The position numbers and the translations under genes were made by a program. Of a stretch of 14,024 nucleotides of DNA, positions 1-7,906 are shown piece by piece. The notes under the pieces were generated by a model that saw nothing but the letters and a program-made list of their open reading frames with translations, had not been told where the DNA came from and made no database searches. Position 1 is the stretch's first letter; every line of letters starts with the position of its first letter. The DNA is from CS4-C045 sp964347545 (GTDB taxonomy: Bacteria; Planctomycetota; Planctomycetia; Pirellulales; UBA7805): contig CAYFZZ010000241.1 of the NCBI GenBank assembly GCA_964347545.1, forward strand, positions 1 to 14,024, in the 5' to 3' direction.

Positions 1-1235
1 AAGACGACCACCTGGCCGTCGGCGGTCTCCTGCACATCAATCTCGACCCAGTCCGCGCCGTCGGCGATCGCCTGCCGGATGGCGGCCAGCGTGTTTTCGG
101 GGGCGGCGGCGGAGGCGCCCCGGTGAGCGGTCACCTGGCAGCGGTCTTCCAGGTTCACGCTGCGGATGGCGACCGCCCCCACCGCCACGGCCAGCACCCC
201 TCCTACCACCGCCAGGACCGCCAGCCGGCGGCGGGTCAGCCGAAAACGGGGATCGCGCGCGGCGGCCGCCTGGAGGTCTTGCCGGGCGGCATCGAAACTG
301 CCCCGGCTGCCAAATTTCCGGTAGAGCTGAAACAGTATCGACGCCAGCGCCGTGGTGCTCAGCAAATTCACCGCCAGGTTGACCAGCGTCCCCACCATCA
401 GGACGAAACCGATGGCCCCGGCCAGCAACCCCAGCGAACCGGTGACGCGGGGGACGACCTGCCGCCCCAAGCCAATCAGCCCGGCCGTCGCCAGCAGGGA
501 GAGCAGCGAGGAGACGCCTCCCCAGACGACCAGCCACAGCAAGAGCGTGCCGCGGTGGCCAGCGGCCCGCTGGCGGCTGGTCCGCAAGGCCTGCCCAGGG
601 GTGGTGTCTTCGAACAGGACCAGGGGCAGCGCAAAAAACCAGCCGGTAAACAGCCGCAACAGGATCACCACGATCACCGTCCCCAACACGGCGCCGATCC
701 CCAGGGCGAGCAGAAACACGGGCGGTTTTTCCTGGAGGTAATAGTTAATGTCGTACTCGGTCAGCAGCCCCCCATAGACCGCCCCGGCCGCCAGCAGAAA
801 CGGGGCAATGGTCAACAGCGTCCAGCCGACCATCTGGGCGGCCAGCTGGACGACCGGCCAGCTGTGGGCGGCCGTGAACCGCAACGCGCCCAACACGCCG
901 ATCCGCTGGCTGGTCGAGGCGATCACCGCCATCAGGGCTGTCTGTTCCAGAGCGGCGATCGCCAGCCCCAAGGCCCCAATGGTGATCAGGCAAAACCAGC
1001 CGGCCGGCCCCAGAAAGAAATAGAGGATGTCCTGATCGGCCAGCACCGCTTGCCCAGAGGCGGCAATCAGGGTGCGAAACAGGATGCCCGTCAGGGGGAC
1101 CAGCAGGATCAGGGTGACCAGCTTGTAGGCCAGGCCGGTCAGGACGAGGTCCTTCCAGCGATAGCGAACCGCGGCCAGGGCCACGAAAAAGATTGCTCGA
1201 AGACCGGCCACGCTCCGCTTGCTCTCCCTCGGCAT
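1..1235 (-). CDS. Membrane-anchored glycerophosphodiester phosphodiesterase (3' end outside window)
   Basis: Glycerophosphodiester phosphodiesterases hydrolyse glycerophosphodiesters to glycerol-3-phosphate and an alcohol. The visible 411 codons begin with about 350 residues of hydrophobic segments (roughly seven or eight membrane spans), matching the 'GDPD membrane domain' architecture. After a last span near residues 345-365 the catalytic domain opens with the family signature: AHRGAS with His371 and Arg372, then APENT (Glu380, Asn381), then GADWVEIDV (Glu398, Asp400), then TADGQVVV where the window ends. His371, Arg372, Glu398 and Asp400 are the expected catalytic and metal-binding residues. 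The second catalytic His lies outside the window. ATG at 1235 follows an in-frame stop shortly upstream, with a weak AAGG about seven bases before it and a stronger GGGGGAGG farther away. It lies 178 bp downstream of the repeat-protein gene on the same strand. The family call is firm; the substrate is unknown. Confidence 0.93.
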   Translation of the reverse strand, partial: MPRESKRSVAGLRAIFFVALAAVRYRWKDLVLTGLAYKLVTLILLVPLTGILFRTLIAASGQAVLADQDILYFFLGPAGWFCLITIGALGLAIAALEQTALMAVIASTSQRIGVLGALRFTAAHSWPVVQLAAQMVGWTLLTIAPFLLAAGAVYGGLLTEYDINYYLQEKPPVFLLALGIGAVLGTVIVVILLRLFTGWFFALPLVLFEDTTPGQALRTSRQRAAGHRGTLLLWLVVWGGVSSLLSLLATAGLIGLGRQVVPRVTGSLGLLAGAIGFVLMVGTLVNLAVNLLSTTALASILFQLYRKFGSRGSFDAARQDLQAAAARDPRFRLTRRRLAVLAVVGGVLAVAVGAVAIRSVNLEDRCQVTAHRGASAAAPENTLAAIRQAIADGADWVEIDVQETADGQVVV

Positions 1236-1413
1236 CAGGACGCCTTACGCCGCCTGCCTCCCCCGTTGCCAATGACGGCTGCCGCACCGTAGGGGGACAT
1301 CCCCAACCCGTCCGCGCCCAGGGCCGCTCTGGCCGCCCCCCCGGCCAGCGGCCGTCGACCCGCGGAAGGTCGCACGCCCGCCGCCAACCGGCCCGCTTCC
1401 CCGCAAGGGATCC

Positions 1414-2862
1414 TCAGGACCCCTCCGGGTTTTCGGGTTCGTCCAAGCGAACCAGCGACCACTGTTGCGTGGTGCCGTCGGCAAAATGCAATAAGGCGGG
1501 CGCCTCGTTTTCTGTCAGGTTGTAAATGCCGGTTTCCATGATGGGCCAACTCTCACCAACCGGGCCCCAGGCCGCTCGCTGGCTGTTCTGGTCGATCGTG
1601 CCTTCGACCTCCACGGTCTTGCCAGTGGCCGTGTTCTGGAACGTCCCGGCAATGATGCCCTCCTTGCTGATCGCCAATTGCAGGAAAAGGGTCGCATCCT
1701 CGACCGAGCCATCTTTTTCTGTCAGGGCAAAGACGCCCAGCGGCAGCCACTCGACCTGGTCGGGATCGACTTCCGGCACATTCGCCGTGATCTCCTGAGC
1801 CTGCTGGGCATACTCCTCAGCCGTGGCGACGACTTCCCCGTCGTAATAGACGTCGTCTCCCTCGTAGTAGAGGTTGGTCCCGTAATCGTAGTAGACCGGT
1901 TGTCCCCAACCGCCGACCAGCCAGCCGGTGACCGCCCCGGCGGTGGCCCAGGCCCACCAGTTGTGACGGTGATGGTGCCAGCCCCAGTTCCAGTGGGGAT
2001 GGCGGCCCCAGAAGCCCCCGCCGTAGTGCGGCAGGTGGCCCGGGCGGGGCGGACGGTAGCCCGGTGGTCGATAACCGGGCGGTCGCGATCCGGGGGGTCG
2101 GTATCCGGGGGGTCGCGTCCCGGGGGGCCGTTGCCCGGGCCGGTGGCCCGCATCGGGCGGTCGCTGGAGGGGTCGATCCCCGGCACCTGGAGGTCGCTGG
2201 CCAGGTCGGCCCGTTTCGGGCAACTGCGCAGGCCGGTCGCCGGCACCCGGTCGCGTGCCAGGCCGACCGGTTTCGGGAAGTTGCGAAAGCCGGTCGCCCC
2301 CGCCCGGACGCTGGCCGGTGCTGGGCCGGTTCTGCAAAAAGTCTCCCGCCGCGCCACCCCCGGGGCTGGGACGGGTCGACGGACCCCCCAGATCCAAAAA
2401 ACCGCTCAACTGATCCCGGCTGGGCCGTTGCCCCGCGGTGGGACGCTGGCCCGCGCCTGGCCGAGCGCCGCTGCCGGGCCGGCCGGCGATGGGGCTGCCC
2501 GTGGACGGCCGGCCCGTGGAGGGGCGACCGGTGGAGGGCCGGCCCGTCGAGGGGCGACCGGTCGAAGGCCGCTGGGCGGTGGAGGGTCGGCCGGTCGACG
2601 GCCGCGAGGGAGAGGGCCGGGTGGAGGGTCGGGAGGGAGAGGGCCGCGTGGAGGGCCGGGAGGAGGGTCGCGGGGCCGGGCGGCTCATCGAAGGCGAGCG
2701 CCCGCCTCCGCCACGGCTCATCCCCCCCCCGCGGCTCATCCCGCCCCCGCCGCGGCCGCCGCCGCCGCGGCCACGAGCCAGCGTGTCGTCGCTGATCCAG
2801 AGCGCGGTCACCATCAAACCCAGCACACAGAGAAACTTTTTTGTAGTACGTTGCCTTTGCAT
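1414..2862 (-). CDS. Secreted low-complexity RPSTG-repeat, His/Trp-rich protein ('mu-protocadherin-like' of planctomycetes)
   Basis: The product is 482 residues. Residues 1-29 form a signal peptide (MQRQRTTKK n-region, hydrophobic core, likely cut after DDTLA). Next come a Gly/Arg-rich stretch with two MSRGG units, tandem RPS/RPSTG pentapeptides, a region of RPG/GDRP repeats with LPETGRPG twice, and tandem RPPGY/RPPGS units. Around residues 277-335 is a Trp/His/Tyr-rich core (GGGFWGRH, WGWHHHRH, VYYDGEVVAT), followed by a globular, repeat-free C-terminal domain of about 140 residues. Planctomycete genomes encode many such exported proteins, often annotated as mu-protocadherin-like cell-surface proteins. 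Their role is unknown; a cell-envelope, structural or metal-binding role is only inference. The reading frame extends upstream, but ATG 2862 is chosen because it starts a proper signal peptide. It begins 34 bp after the NTF2-like gene ends, so the two are probably co-transcribed. Confidence 0.85.
   Translation of the reverse strand: MQRQRTTKKFLCVLGLMVTALWISDDTLARGRGGGGRGGGGMSRGGGMSRGGGGRSPSMSRPAPRPSSRPSTRPSPSRPSTRPSPSRPSTGRPSTAQRPSTGRPSTGRPSTGRPSTGRPSTGSPIAGRPGSGARPGAGQRPTAGQRPSRDQLSGFLDLGGPSTRPSPGGGAAGDFLQNRPSTGQRPGGGDRLSQLPETGRPGTRPGAGDRPAQLPETGRPGQRPPGAGDRPLQRPPDAGHRPGQRPPGTRPPGYRPPGSRPPGYRPPGYRPPRPGHLPHYGGGFWGRHPHWNWGWHHHRHNWWAWATAGAVTGWLVGGWGQPVYYDYGTNLYYEGDDVYYDGEVVATAEEYAQQAQEITANVPEVDPDQVEWLPLGVFALTEKDGSVEDATLFLQLAISKEGIIAGTFQNTATGKTVEVEGTIDQNSQRAAWGPVGESWPIMETGIYNLTENEAPALLHFADGTTQQWSLVRLDEPENPEGS
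2054..2128 (-). repeat. Five tandem 15-bp units encoding RPPG(Y/S/T)
   Basis: Five consecutive 15-bp imperfect units lie inside the secreted repeat-protein gene. Each encodes one Arg-Pro-Pro-Gly-X pentapeptide, read on the minus strand. The period is a multiple of three, so unit gain or loss keeps the frame. Variation is concentrated in the codon for the fifth residue. Confidence 0.8.
2498..2572 (-). repeat. Five tandem 15-bp units encoding RPSTG
   Basis: Five adjacent 15-bp units encode RPSTG pentapeptides in the secreted repeat protein. Units alternate between two variants (plus-strand starts CCCGT and CCGGT), giving a 30-bp higher-order period. This points to recent duplication of a two-unit block. 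More degenerate RPST/RPS copies continue to about 2680. Confidence 0.8.
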
Positions 2863-2896
2863 GATCTCGCAGTTCAGGTTGGGGTCAGAGTGCTTG

Positions 2897-3814
2897 CTAC
2901 TTGCGGGTGACGACCACCTCATCCATGTTGGGCAGCAGCTGGCCATCGACGACGCGATTGACCTTCTGCCAGGCATAGCGGCCCTCGCCCAGCGGCCGAA
3001 AGATGCTGGTAAAAGAACCGCGACCGCCGTCAGCCAAGGTGGCCACGGCCTGCACGACCCAGCGATCGTCGCGCTTCTGCCAGGTACCGCTCACGAACCC
3101 GCCATCCGAGTCGAACAGCCAGGATCGAATCTGTTTTTGGTCAGCGTCCCAGCCGATGATCTGCAGTCCGGAAAATTCCTGGCCATCGAGGGTGCTGATT
3201 TTGTAGAGCTGGTAGAGGTAGTTCTGATTCTCGGTCCATTTGCACTCCGTTTCGATCGTGATCCCATCTCCCTCGTCCACCCACTTGCCGATCAACCATT
3301 CCAGCGCTTTCAACTGTTCGTAGTGGGAGACTTGGGGCACCACTTCGTCTTCGGTCACACGATCGATCAGCCACTGACCGTCGCGGCGGACGTAGATCAC
3401 GCGGTAGCGGGTCTCGCTGGTCGCGTCCCCCGGCCCGCTGACGATGGCCGTCCCCCGCTCGAGGGCCACATTGGGCGAGACAAATTCGATCGATTCGGTG
3501 GCGACTTTCAGTTCCCGCGGCTCGCCATCGGCGAAGATGGCCTCAAACTCTTCTTCCAGCGCCTCCCGGCCTTGGATTTCTTCCCCGCTGGTCCGGCTGG
3601 TGTAGATCCCCTCGGGAGACCAGAGGGCCGCCAGTTTCGCGGCGTCGGCCGCGTTAAAGGCCTCCACATAGGACGTGACGGCCTGGGAAATCGCCGCCCG
3701 ATCCTCGTCGCTGTGGGCACCACACACGTGCGGCCCGGCCAACACCATCGCCAACGCGGTCGCCACCCCAAGTCGGCTCATCCCGAGTCTCCCTCGCTTG
3801 CAGTTCATGGTCAT
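2897..3814 (-). CDS. Secreted SnoaL/NTF2-like (SgcJ/EcaC-type) protein with C-terminal lipocalin-like half
   Basis: The product is 305 residues. An N-terminal signal sequence (hydrophobic core LGVATALAMVLAGP, probable cut near GAHS) predicts export. Residues about 35-155 match the NTF2-like/DUF4440 pattern: an AISQAVTSYVEAFNAADAAKLAALWSPEG-type opening with two helices, then alternating strands ending in RYRVIYVRRDGQWLIDRV. The C-terminal half (LEWLIGKWVDEGDG onward, ending VVVTRK) looks like a beta-barrel of the DUF1579/lipocalin kind. Such two-part proteins are frequent in planctomycetes; no enzymatic activity can be assigned. The start is uncertain: ATG 3814 gives a basic n-region (NCKRGR), while in-frame ATG 3781 has the better Shine-Dalgarno (GAGGGAG, seven bases upstream) and still leaves a signal peptide. 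The gene ends 34 bp before the repeat-protein start. Confidence 0.85.
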   Translation of the reverse strand: MTMNCKRGRLGMSRLGVATALAMVLAGPHVCGAHSDEDRAAISQAVTSYVEAFNAADAAKLAALWSPEGIYTSRTSGEEIQGREALEEEFEAIFADGEPRELKVATESIEFVSPNVALERGTAIVSGPGDATSETRYRVIYVRRDGQWLIDRVTEDEVVPQVSHYEQLKALEWLIGKWVDEGDGITIETECKWTENQNYLYQLYKISTLDGQEFSGLQIIGWDADQKQIRSWLFDSDGGFVSGTWQKRDDRWVVQAVATLADGGRGSFTSIFRPLGEGRYAWQKVNRVVDGQLLPNMDEVVVTRK

Positions 3815-3916
3815 GCCTTGAGTCCCTGTGGTTTAGGTCTTCTTCACACTTTACCCGATTGCAGCCGAGCGAAAGAGCACCGCGGTGTTCATTTCTCGCC
3901 AGACACGCCTCCGGTA

Positions 3917-3976
3917 CCCTCTCCCCCGTCCCCCGGCGCGCCGGGGGATGGGGGAGAGGGCCAGGGTGAGGGGGCC
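3917..3976. repeat. REP-like element: 22-bp-arm palindrome plus GGTGAGGGGG tail
   Basis: Positions 3917-3938 and 3939-3960 are inverted copies with a single mismatch out of 22, with no spacer. The arms read CCCTCTCCCCC outward and meet at GGCGCGCC. It is followed by CAGGGTGAGGGGG (about 3962-3974). The combination CCCTCTCCCC / GGGGAGAGGG plus AGGGTGAGGG is familiar as a dispersed intergenic repeat in several GC-rich bacteria. It sits between divergent genes, so it is not a terminator for either. Confidence 0.7.
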
Positions 3977-4251
3977 AGAGCGGGGTGACGCCATCCCTCG
4001 TCGTGAACTGCGTCCCGGGAGCCCTGATCGGGTGCAGTCTGGGGCACGATTCGTCGCCGCCACGCAGCTGCCAATATACCCGGCCCTGGTTTATCTGTCA
4101 GGGACCGTGGCGCGGATGGTGATCAGCAGCTGAGCAGATGGCATCGCTGGTCGTGGCACTCGCGGCTGTGCCTGCCTTGGGGGGCCGTACGAAACGGGCG
4201 AACGGCCGGGCAACGCGCGACGGGTCAACGAACTTCAATGGATTGTTCTCG

Positions 4252-4280
4252 TTGCCCGATTAGGGGAGGCGTGGTAATGT
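4252..4280 (+). promoter_or_regulatory. Possible sigma-70-like promoter for the kinase-regulator pair
   Basis: TTGCCC at 4252-4257 and TAATGT at 4275-4280 are separated by 17 bases and lie about 50 bp before the kinase start. The match to consensus is only moderate (4/6 and 3/6), so this is a suggestion based on spacing and position. Confidence 0.25.
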
Positions 4281-4308
4281 AACGTGTCAGGCGCTCATCG
4301 CCGACAGG

Positions 4309-4356
4309 CAGGATGCTGATCTGACAGGATGCACCTCTGGCAGGATGCACAGCTGA
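4309..4356 (+). repeat. Three tandem 16-bp repeats covering the kinase start
   Basis: Three adjacent 16-bp units each begin CAGGATGC (4309-4324, 4325-4340, 4341-4356). The annotated ATG 4329 is inside the second unit, and the alternative ATG 4356 overlaps the last base of the third. Each unit supplies an AGGA that can act as a Shine-Dalgarno core. Confidence 0.8.
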
Positions 4357-7217
4357 TGGCGAAGTGGTTCAGCAACACGGCGTTGATTGCGGTCGCGTAT
4401 TTGCTGGCTGGCCAGCTGGGCCAGTTGCTGACCGTTCCCCCCACCTACGCCACGGCGGTCTGGCCCGCCTCCGGGATTGCTCTGGCCGCGATCCTGCTGC
4501 TGGGTTACCGCGTCTGGCCGGGGGTCTTCGTGGGGGCGGTGCTGGCCAACGGCTGGATGCCGTTGATGCGGGCCGCGGACACGGACGCGGCCGCGACGGC
4601 GTTGGGGGTGGCGATCAGTATCGCCTGCGGCGCGACCCTGCAGGCAGTTGTCGCCAGACTGCTGATCCAGCGGTTTGTCGGCTTTCCGAACGCGTTGATT
4701 CGCGAACGCGACATCCTGGGCTTTCTCGCCCTGGGCGGCCCGGTCGCCTGCCTGATCGGAGCCAGCTGGGGAGTGGGCACGCTGTACTTTGCCGGGCAGC
4801 TGGACGTGTCGTTGATCCCCATGAACTGGTGGACCTGGTGGGTTGGTGACGTGGGCGGCGTCATCATCTTTACGCCCCTGGTGTTGATCTGTTTTGCTCA
4901 GCCAGCCAGCGCCTGGCGGCCGCGGAGGCATTCGGTGGCCCTCCCGCTGTGCTTGACCTTCGCCCTGACCACGATCGGATTTTTCTACGCCAAACGCTTT
5001 GAACTTTCGCAGGTCCAGCTGATTTTTGAACGGCAGGTGGGGGAGGTATTTGGCGAGCTTCAGGAGCGACTCACCAGCCACCTGGGCGCGGTCCGCTCGG
5101 TCAAAAGCCTCTACGCCAGTTCCGACCATGTGGAACGGACCGAATTTGCGACGTTCAACCAGCATCTGCTGTCGCAGCATACCGGTGTGCAAGCCCTGGA
5201 GTGGTGTCCTCGGGTTTTGGGGGCCGAGCGGGCCGAGTACGAGGCTCGCGGGCGGGAGGACGGCGTGGAGGGGCTGTTGTTTACTGAGCGTGCGGAGGAT
5301 GGCAGTTTGGTGCCTGCCGCGCGGCGCGAGGAGTATTATCCGGTGTGGTTCGTAGAACCCGAGACGTCGAATATCAGCGCTCTGGGCTTCGATATGGGTT
5401 CGGATCCCCAGCGGCGGGAGGCCCTCCAGCAGGCGGGCGACACCGGAGCTCAGGTCGCGACGGGCCCCCTTTCCCTGCTGGAAGAAGGGGACGATCCCAC
5501 CGGCTTCCTCGTGTTTGATCCCGTTTACCACAAGGATCGGCCGCTGGAGACCGAGGCCGATCGCCGCGCCGCCTTGGAGGGTTATGTGGTGGGCGTGTTT
5601 CGCTTCCGCGACACGGTCGCCGCGACGTTGCCTGCCGATTCCCCCGCCGAATTCCGCTTGCATATTGTCGATCCGGCTGCCGGCCCGCAGCGCCGGGTGA
5701 TCTACGAAACGGCCGAGGAGGGTGGTTCCGCGCCCACGCCGGAAACCGCCTCGATTCTCAGAACCACCCACGATTGGTCCGACCGCTTGACGGTCGCCGG
5801 GCGGGAGTGGGAGGTGAATTTCGAGCCCACGGCCGCTTTTTTTGCAGGCCAGTCCAATACCCATGCCTGGCTGATTCTGACCGGCGGCCTGGCCTTCACC
5901 GGCCTCTTGGGGACGTTTCTTTTGATCCTGGCCGCCCGGGCCGCTCAGGTCGAAGAACTGGTCGCCGATCGCACTCGGGAACTGTCAACCGCCAACCAGG
6001 AACTGGCTCAGGAGATTACCCACCGCAAACGGTTCGAATCGGCCCTCTCGCAGGCCCATGAGGAACTGGAACGGCGGGTGGAGGAGCGGACGGCCGAATT
6101 GACGGTCTCCGAGGCCCGCTACCTGGACCTCTACGACAACGCTCCCGATATGTTCGTCTCGGTCGACGTGGCAACCCAACGGGTGACCGAATGCAACAAG
6201 ACGTTCCTCACGGTCACCGGGTATGCTAAGGCAGAGGTCGTCGGCCGGCTGGTGTATGACCTGTATCATCCCGATTGCCTGGAGCAGGCGCGACAGTCGT
6301 TTCGACTGTTTATGACCATGGGACGGACCGACGATCTGGAGCTGCTGCTGCTGCGGGCCGACGGCGAGGTAGTGCATGTCAGCATGAATGTCTCGGCCGT
6401 CCGCAACGCCGACGGAAAACTGCTCTACAGCCGAGCGGTGCTGCGCGATATCACCGCCAAGAAACAGGCCGAGGCGCGGATCCGGGACCAGGAGATCAAG
6501 CTGGCTCATGTGTCGCGGTTGAGCATGATGGGGGAGATGGCGACCGGTCTGGCGCATGAAATCAATCAGCCCCTGGCCGCCATCGCGGCCTACGCCGAAG
6601 GGGCAGCCTTGCGGATGCGACGCGGGAAGCTGGACCCCCAACGACTGGCGCAGATCGTCGACCGGATTTCCGCCGACGCCCACCGGGCCGGCGAGGTCAT
6701 TCGCCGGCTGCGGAAATTCGTCCGCAAACGCGAGCCGGATCGGACGGAGATCGACCTGAACGAGCTGATCGTGGACGTGATCCAGTTCGTCGCGGCCGAT
6801 GTCCGTCACCGGAGAGTCAAGATCGACTTCGACGCGGCCGAAAATCTGCCTCGGGTCCAGGCCGACCCTGTGGAAATCCAGCAGGTGCTGCTGAACCTGA
6901 TTCGGAACGGCTGCGACGCCATGCAACAGACCGCACCCCGAGATCGGCGGCTGCTGGTCCGCACGCGGGGCGGCGAAGAGGAAGCGGTGGACGTGGAGGT
7001 CGCTGATCGAGGACAAGGGTTGTCCGAGAGCATGGAAGATCAGGTGTTCGAGGCCTTCTTTTCGTCCAAAGACGACGGCCTGGGGATGGGGCTGGCGATC
7101 AGCCGTTCGATTATCGAGTCGCACGGCGGCCGGATTTGGGTGACCCCCAACCTGGACGGAGGGGTCACTTTTCATTTCTCCCTGCCGGTGGCGGAAGGAG
7201 CATTGATCGATGAATAG
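4329..7217 (+). CDS. MASE1-CHASE-PAS sensor histidine kinase
   Basis: This is a membrane sensor kinase that should autophosphorylate on His and pass phosphate to the adjoining regulator. Residues about 10-205 are a polytopic MASE1-type module (AYLLAGQLGQLL, TAVWPASGIALA, WWVGDVGGVIIFTPLVL). A span near 205-222 is followed by a CHASE-like extracytoplasmic domain to about 500 (ALEWCPRV, GFDMGSDPQRREAL, TGFLVFDPVY), then a second span near 511-536. A coiled coil runs to about 595 and a PAS domain covers about 596-715. The kinase core has the H-box GLAHEINQPLAAI (His743), N-box NLIRNGCDAM (Asn860), G1 DRGQGL (Asp893) and G2 GLGMGLAI. The H-box is of the FixL/TodS kind. No receiver domain is fused. 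ATG 4356 (Met10) fits the usual MASE1 N-terminus better, so the true start may be there. Its last 8 bases overlap the regulator gene, implying coupled translation. The ligand is unknown. Confidence 0.93.
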   Translation: MHLWQDAQLMAKWFSNTALIAVAYLLAGQLGQLLTVPPTYATAVWPASGIALAAILLLGYRVWPGVFVGAVLANGWMPLMRAADTDAAATALGVAISIACGATLQAVVARLLIQRFVGFPNALIRERDILGFLALGGPVACLIGASWGVGTLYFAGQLDVSLIPMNWWTWWVGDVGGVIIFTPLVLICFAQPASAWRPRRHSVALPLCLTFALTTIGFFYAKRFELSQVQLIFERQVGEVFGELQERLTSHLGAVRSVKSLYASSDHVERTEFATFNQHLLSQHTGVQALEWCPRVLGAERAEYEARGREDGVEGLLFTERAEDGSLVPAARREEYYPVWFVEPETSNISALGFDMGSDPQRREALQQAGDTGAQVATGPLSLLEEGDDPTGFLVFDPVYHKDRPLETEADRRAALEGYVVGVFRFRDTVAATLPADSPAEFRLHIVDPAAGPQRRVIYETAEEGGSAPTPETASILRTTHDWSDRLTVAGREWEVNFEPTAAFFAGQSNTHAWLILTGGLAFTGLLGTFLLILAARAAQVEELVADRTRELSTANQELAQEITHRKRFESALSQAHEELERRVEERTAELTVSEARYLDLYDNAPDMFVSVDVATQRVTECNKTFLTVTGYAKAEVVGRLVYDLYHPDCLEQARQSFRLFMTMGRTDDLELLLLRADGEVVHVSMNVSAVRNADGKLLYSRAVLRDITAKKQAEARIRDQEIKLAHVSRLSMMGEMATGLAHEINQPLAAIAAYAEGAALRMRRGKLDPQRLAQIVDRISADAHRAGEVIRRLRKFVRKREPDRTEIDLNELIVDVIQFVAADVRHRRVKIDFDAAENLPRVQADPVEIQQVLLNLIRNGCDAMQQTAPRDRRLLVRTRGGEEEAVDVEVADRGQGLSESMEDQVFEAFFSSKDDGLGMGLAISRSIIESHGGRIWVTPNLDGGVTFHFSLPVAEGALIDE

Positions 7218-7821
7218 CACAGCGACCGTCTTTGTGATCGACGATGACCAGAGCCTCCGCGAAGCGCTGGAATGGCTGCTGGAATCGGTCGACCTCCGCG
7301 TGGAAACTTTTTCTTCCGGCAGCGAGTTTCTGGACGCTTACGATCCCGACCGGCCCGGCTGCCTCGTCCTGGATATTCGCATGCCGGGAATGAGCGGGTT
7401 AGAGCTGCAGAGCCAGCTGAATCAGAAAGGATCCTTCCTGCCCATCATCGTGATCACCGGCCACGGCGATGTGCCCACCTGTGTCCGTGCGTTCGAAGGA
7501 GGAGCGTTCGCCTTTCTGGAAAAACCGGTCAACCACCAACAATTGCTGGATCAGATTCAGCGGGCCATTGAACACGACCAGCAGCAGCGGCAGGCAGAAA
7601 GCGTCCATCCCCAGCTGGCCGGCAAACTGGATGCGCTCACCCCCCGCGAACACGAAGTCATGGACCTGCTGGCCGCCGGCAAGACCATGAAGCAGATCGC
7701 TCACCAGCTGGACATCAGCGTCCAGACCTGCTCGAAACACCGAGCACGGGTGTTGGAAAAACTGGGGGTCGCAACCGATGTCGAACTGGTCCGGTTGCTG
7801 CTGACCGCCACCAGCTCCTGA
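7210..7821 (+). CDS. FixJ-family response regulator (receiver + LuxR-type HTH)
   Basis: The product is 203 residues. The receiver domain (1-120) has the acidic triad Asp11-Asp12-Asp13, phospho-acceptor Asp55 in VLDIRMPGMSG, Thr83 and Lys105 in FLEKP, so it looks phosphorylatable. A linker leads to a LuxR/NarL-type helix-turn-helix at about 138-200 (LTPREHEVMDLLAAGKTMKQI, ISVQTCSKHRARVLEKL), the layout of FixJ, TodT and NodW regulators. AAGGAG lies nine bases before ATG 7210, inside the kinase gene, and the two frames overlap by 8 bp. It is the obvious partner of the upstream kinase. Target genes cannot be read from the window; no repeated operator was recognised upstream of neighbours. Confidence 0.95.
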   Translation: MNSTATVFVIDDDQSLREALEWLLESVDLRVETFSSGSEFLDAYDPDRPGCLVLDIRMPGMSGLELQSQLNQKGSFLPIIVITGHGDVPTCVRAFEGGAFAFLEKPVNHQQLLDQIQRAIEHDQQQRQAESVHPQLAGKLDALTPREHEVMDLLAAGKTMKQIAHQLDISVQTCSKHRARVLEKLGVATDVELVRLLLTATSS

Positions 7822-7868
7822 GTGATCGCCGAGCAAAAATTGCGGGCCCCCCGCGGAGACCGGGACCC

Positions 7869-7885
7869 GTGACGGGCCCCGTCAC
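7869..7885. terminator. Possible bidirectional terminator dyad between convergent genes
   Basis: A perfect dyad (GTGACGGG C CCCGTCAC, 17 bp) sits between the response-regulator stop and the convergent csrA stop. Its position suggests transcription termination for both strands. There is no T-run on either side, so it is not a canonical intrinsic terminator. Confidence 0.4.
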
Positions 7886-7906
7886 TCGGCAACTTATGAC
7901 GCCAGT

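Larger units (their letters stand above)
3815..4328. other. Divergent intergenic region, 514 bp
   Basis: This gap separates the minus-strand NTF2-like gene from the plus-strand histidine kinase. It holds the 44-bp palindrome at 3917-3960 with its G-rich tail, a weak promoter-like pair at 4252-4280 and the first of three 16-bp repeats at 4309. Short reading frames across it have no recognisable content. Nothing else was seen between 3985 and 4250. Confidence 0.6.

Noticed and set aside
123..1292. Long plus-strand open frame of 389 codons
   Set aside because: It is the exact codon-register antisense of the GDPD membrane protein; its Gln/Arg/Gly-rich product is meaningless, while the minus strand has clear family motifs.
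3917..3960. Palindrome as a transcription terminator
   Set aside because: Genes on both sides point away from it and there is no T-run, so a dispersed repeat is the better reading.
1678..3988. Long plus-strand open frames opposite the secreted proteins
   Set aside because: High GC and 15-bp repeats keep antisense frames open; products are low-complexity and match no family, whereas both minus-strand genes have signal peptides and domain patterns.
4287..5864. 525-codon minus-strand frame opposite the kinase
   Set aside because: Antisense shadow; the plus strand encodes a complete and conserved MASE1-CHASE kinase.
5985..7220. 411-codon minus-strand frame opposite the kinase core
   Set aside because: Antisense shadow of the PAS/HisKA/HATPase region.
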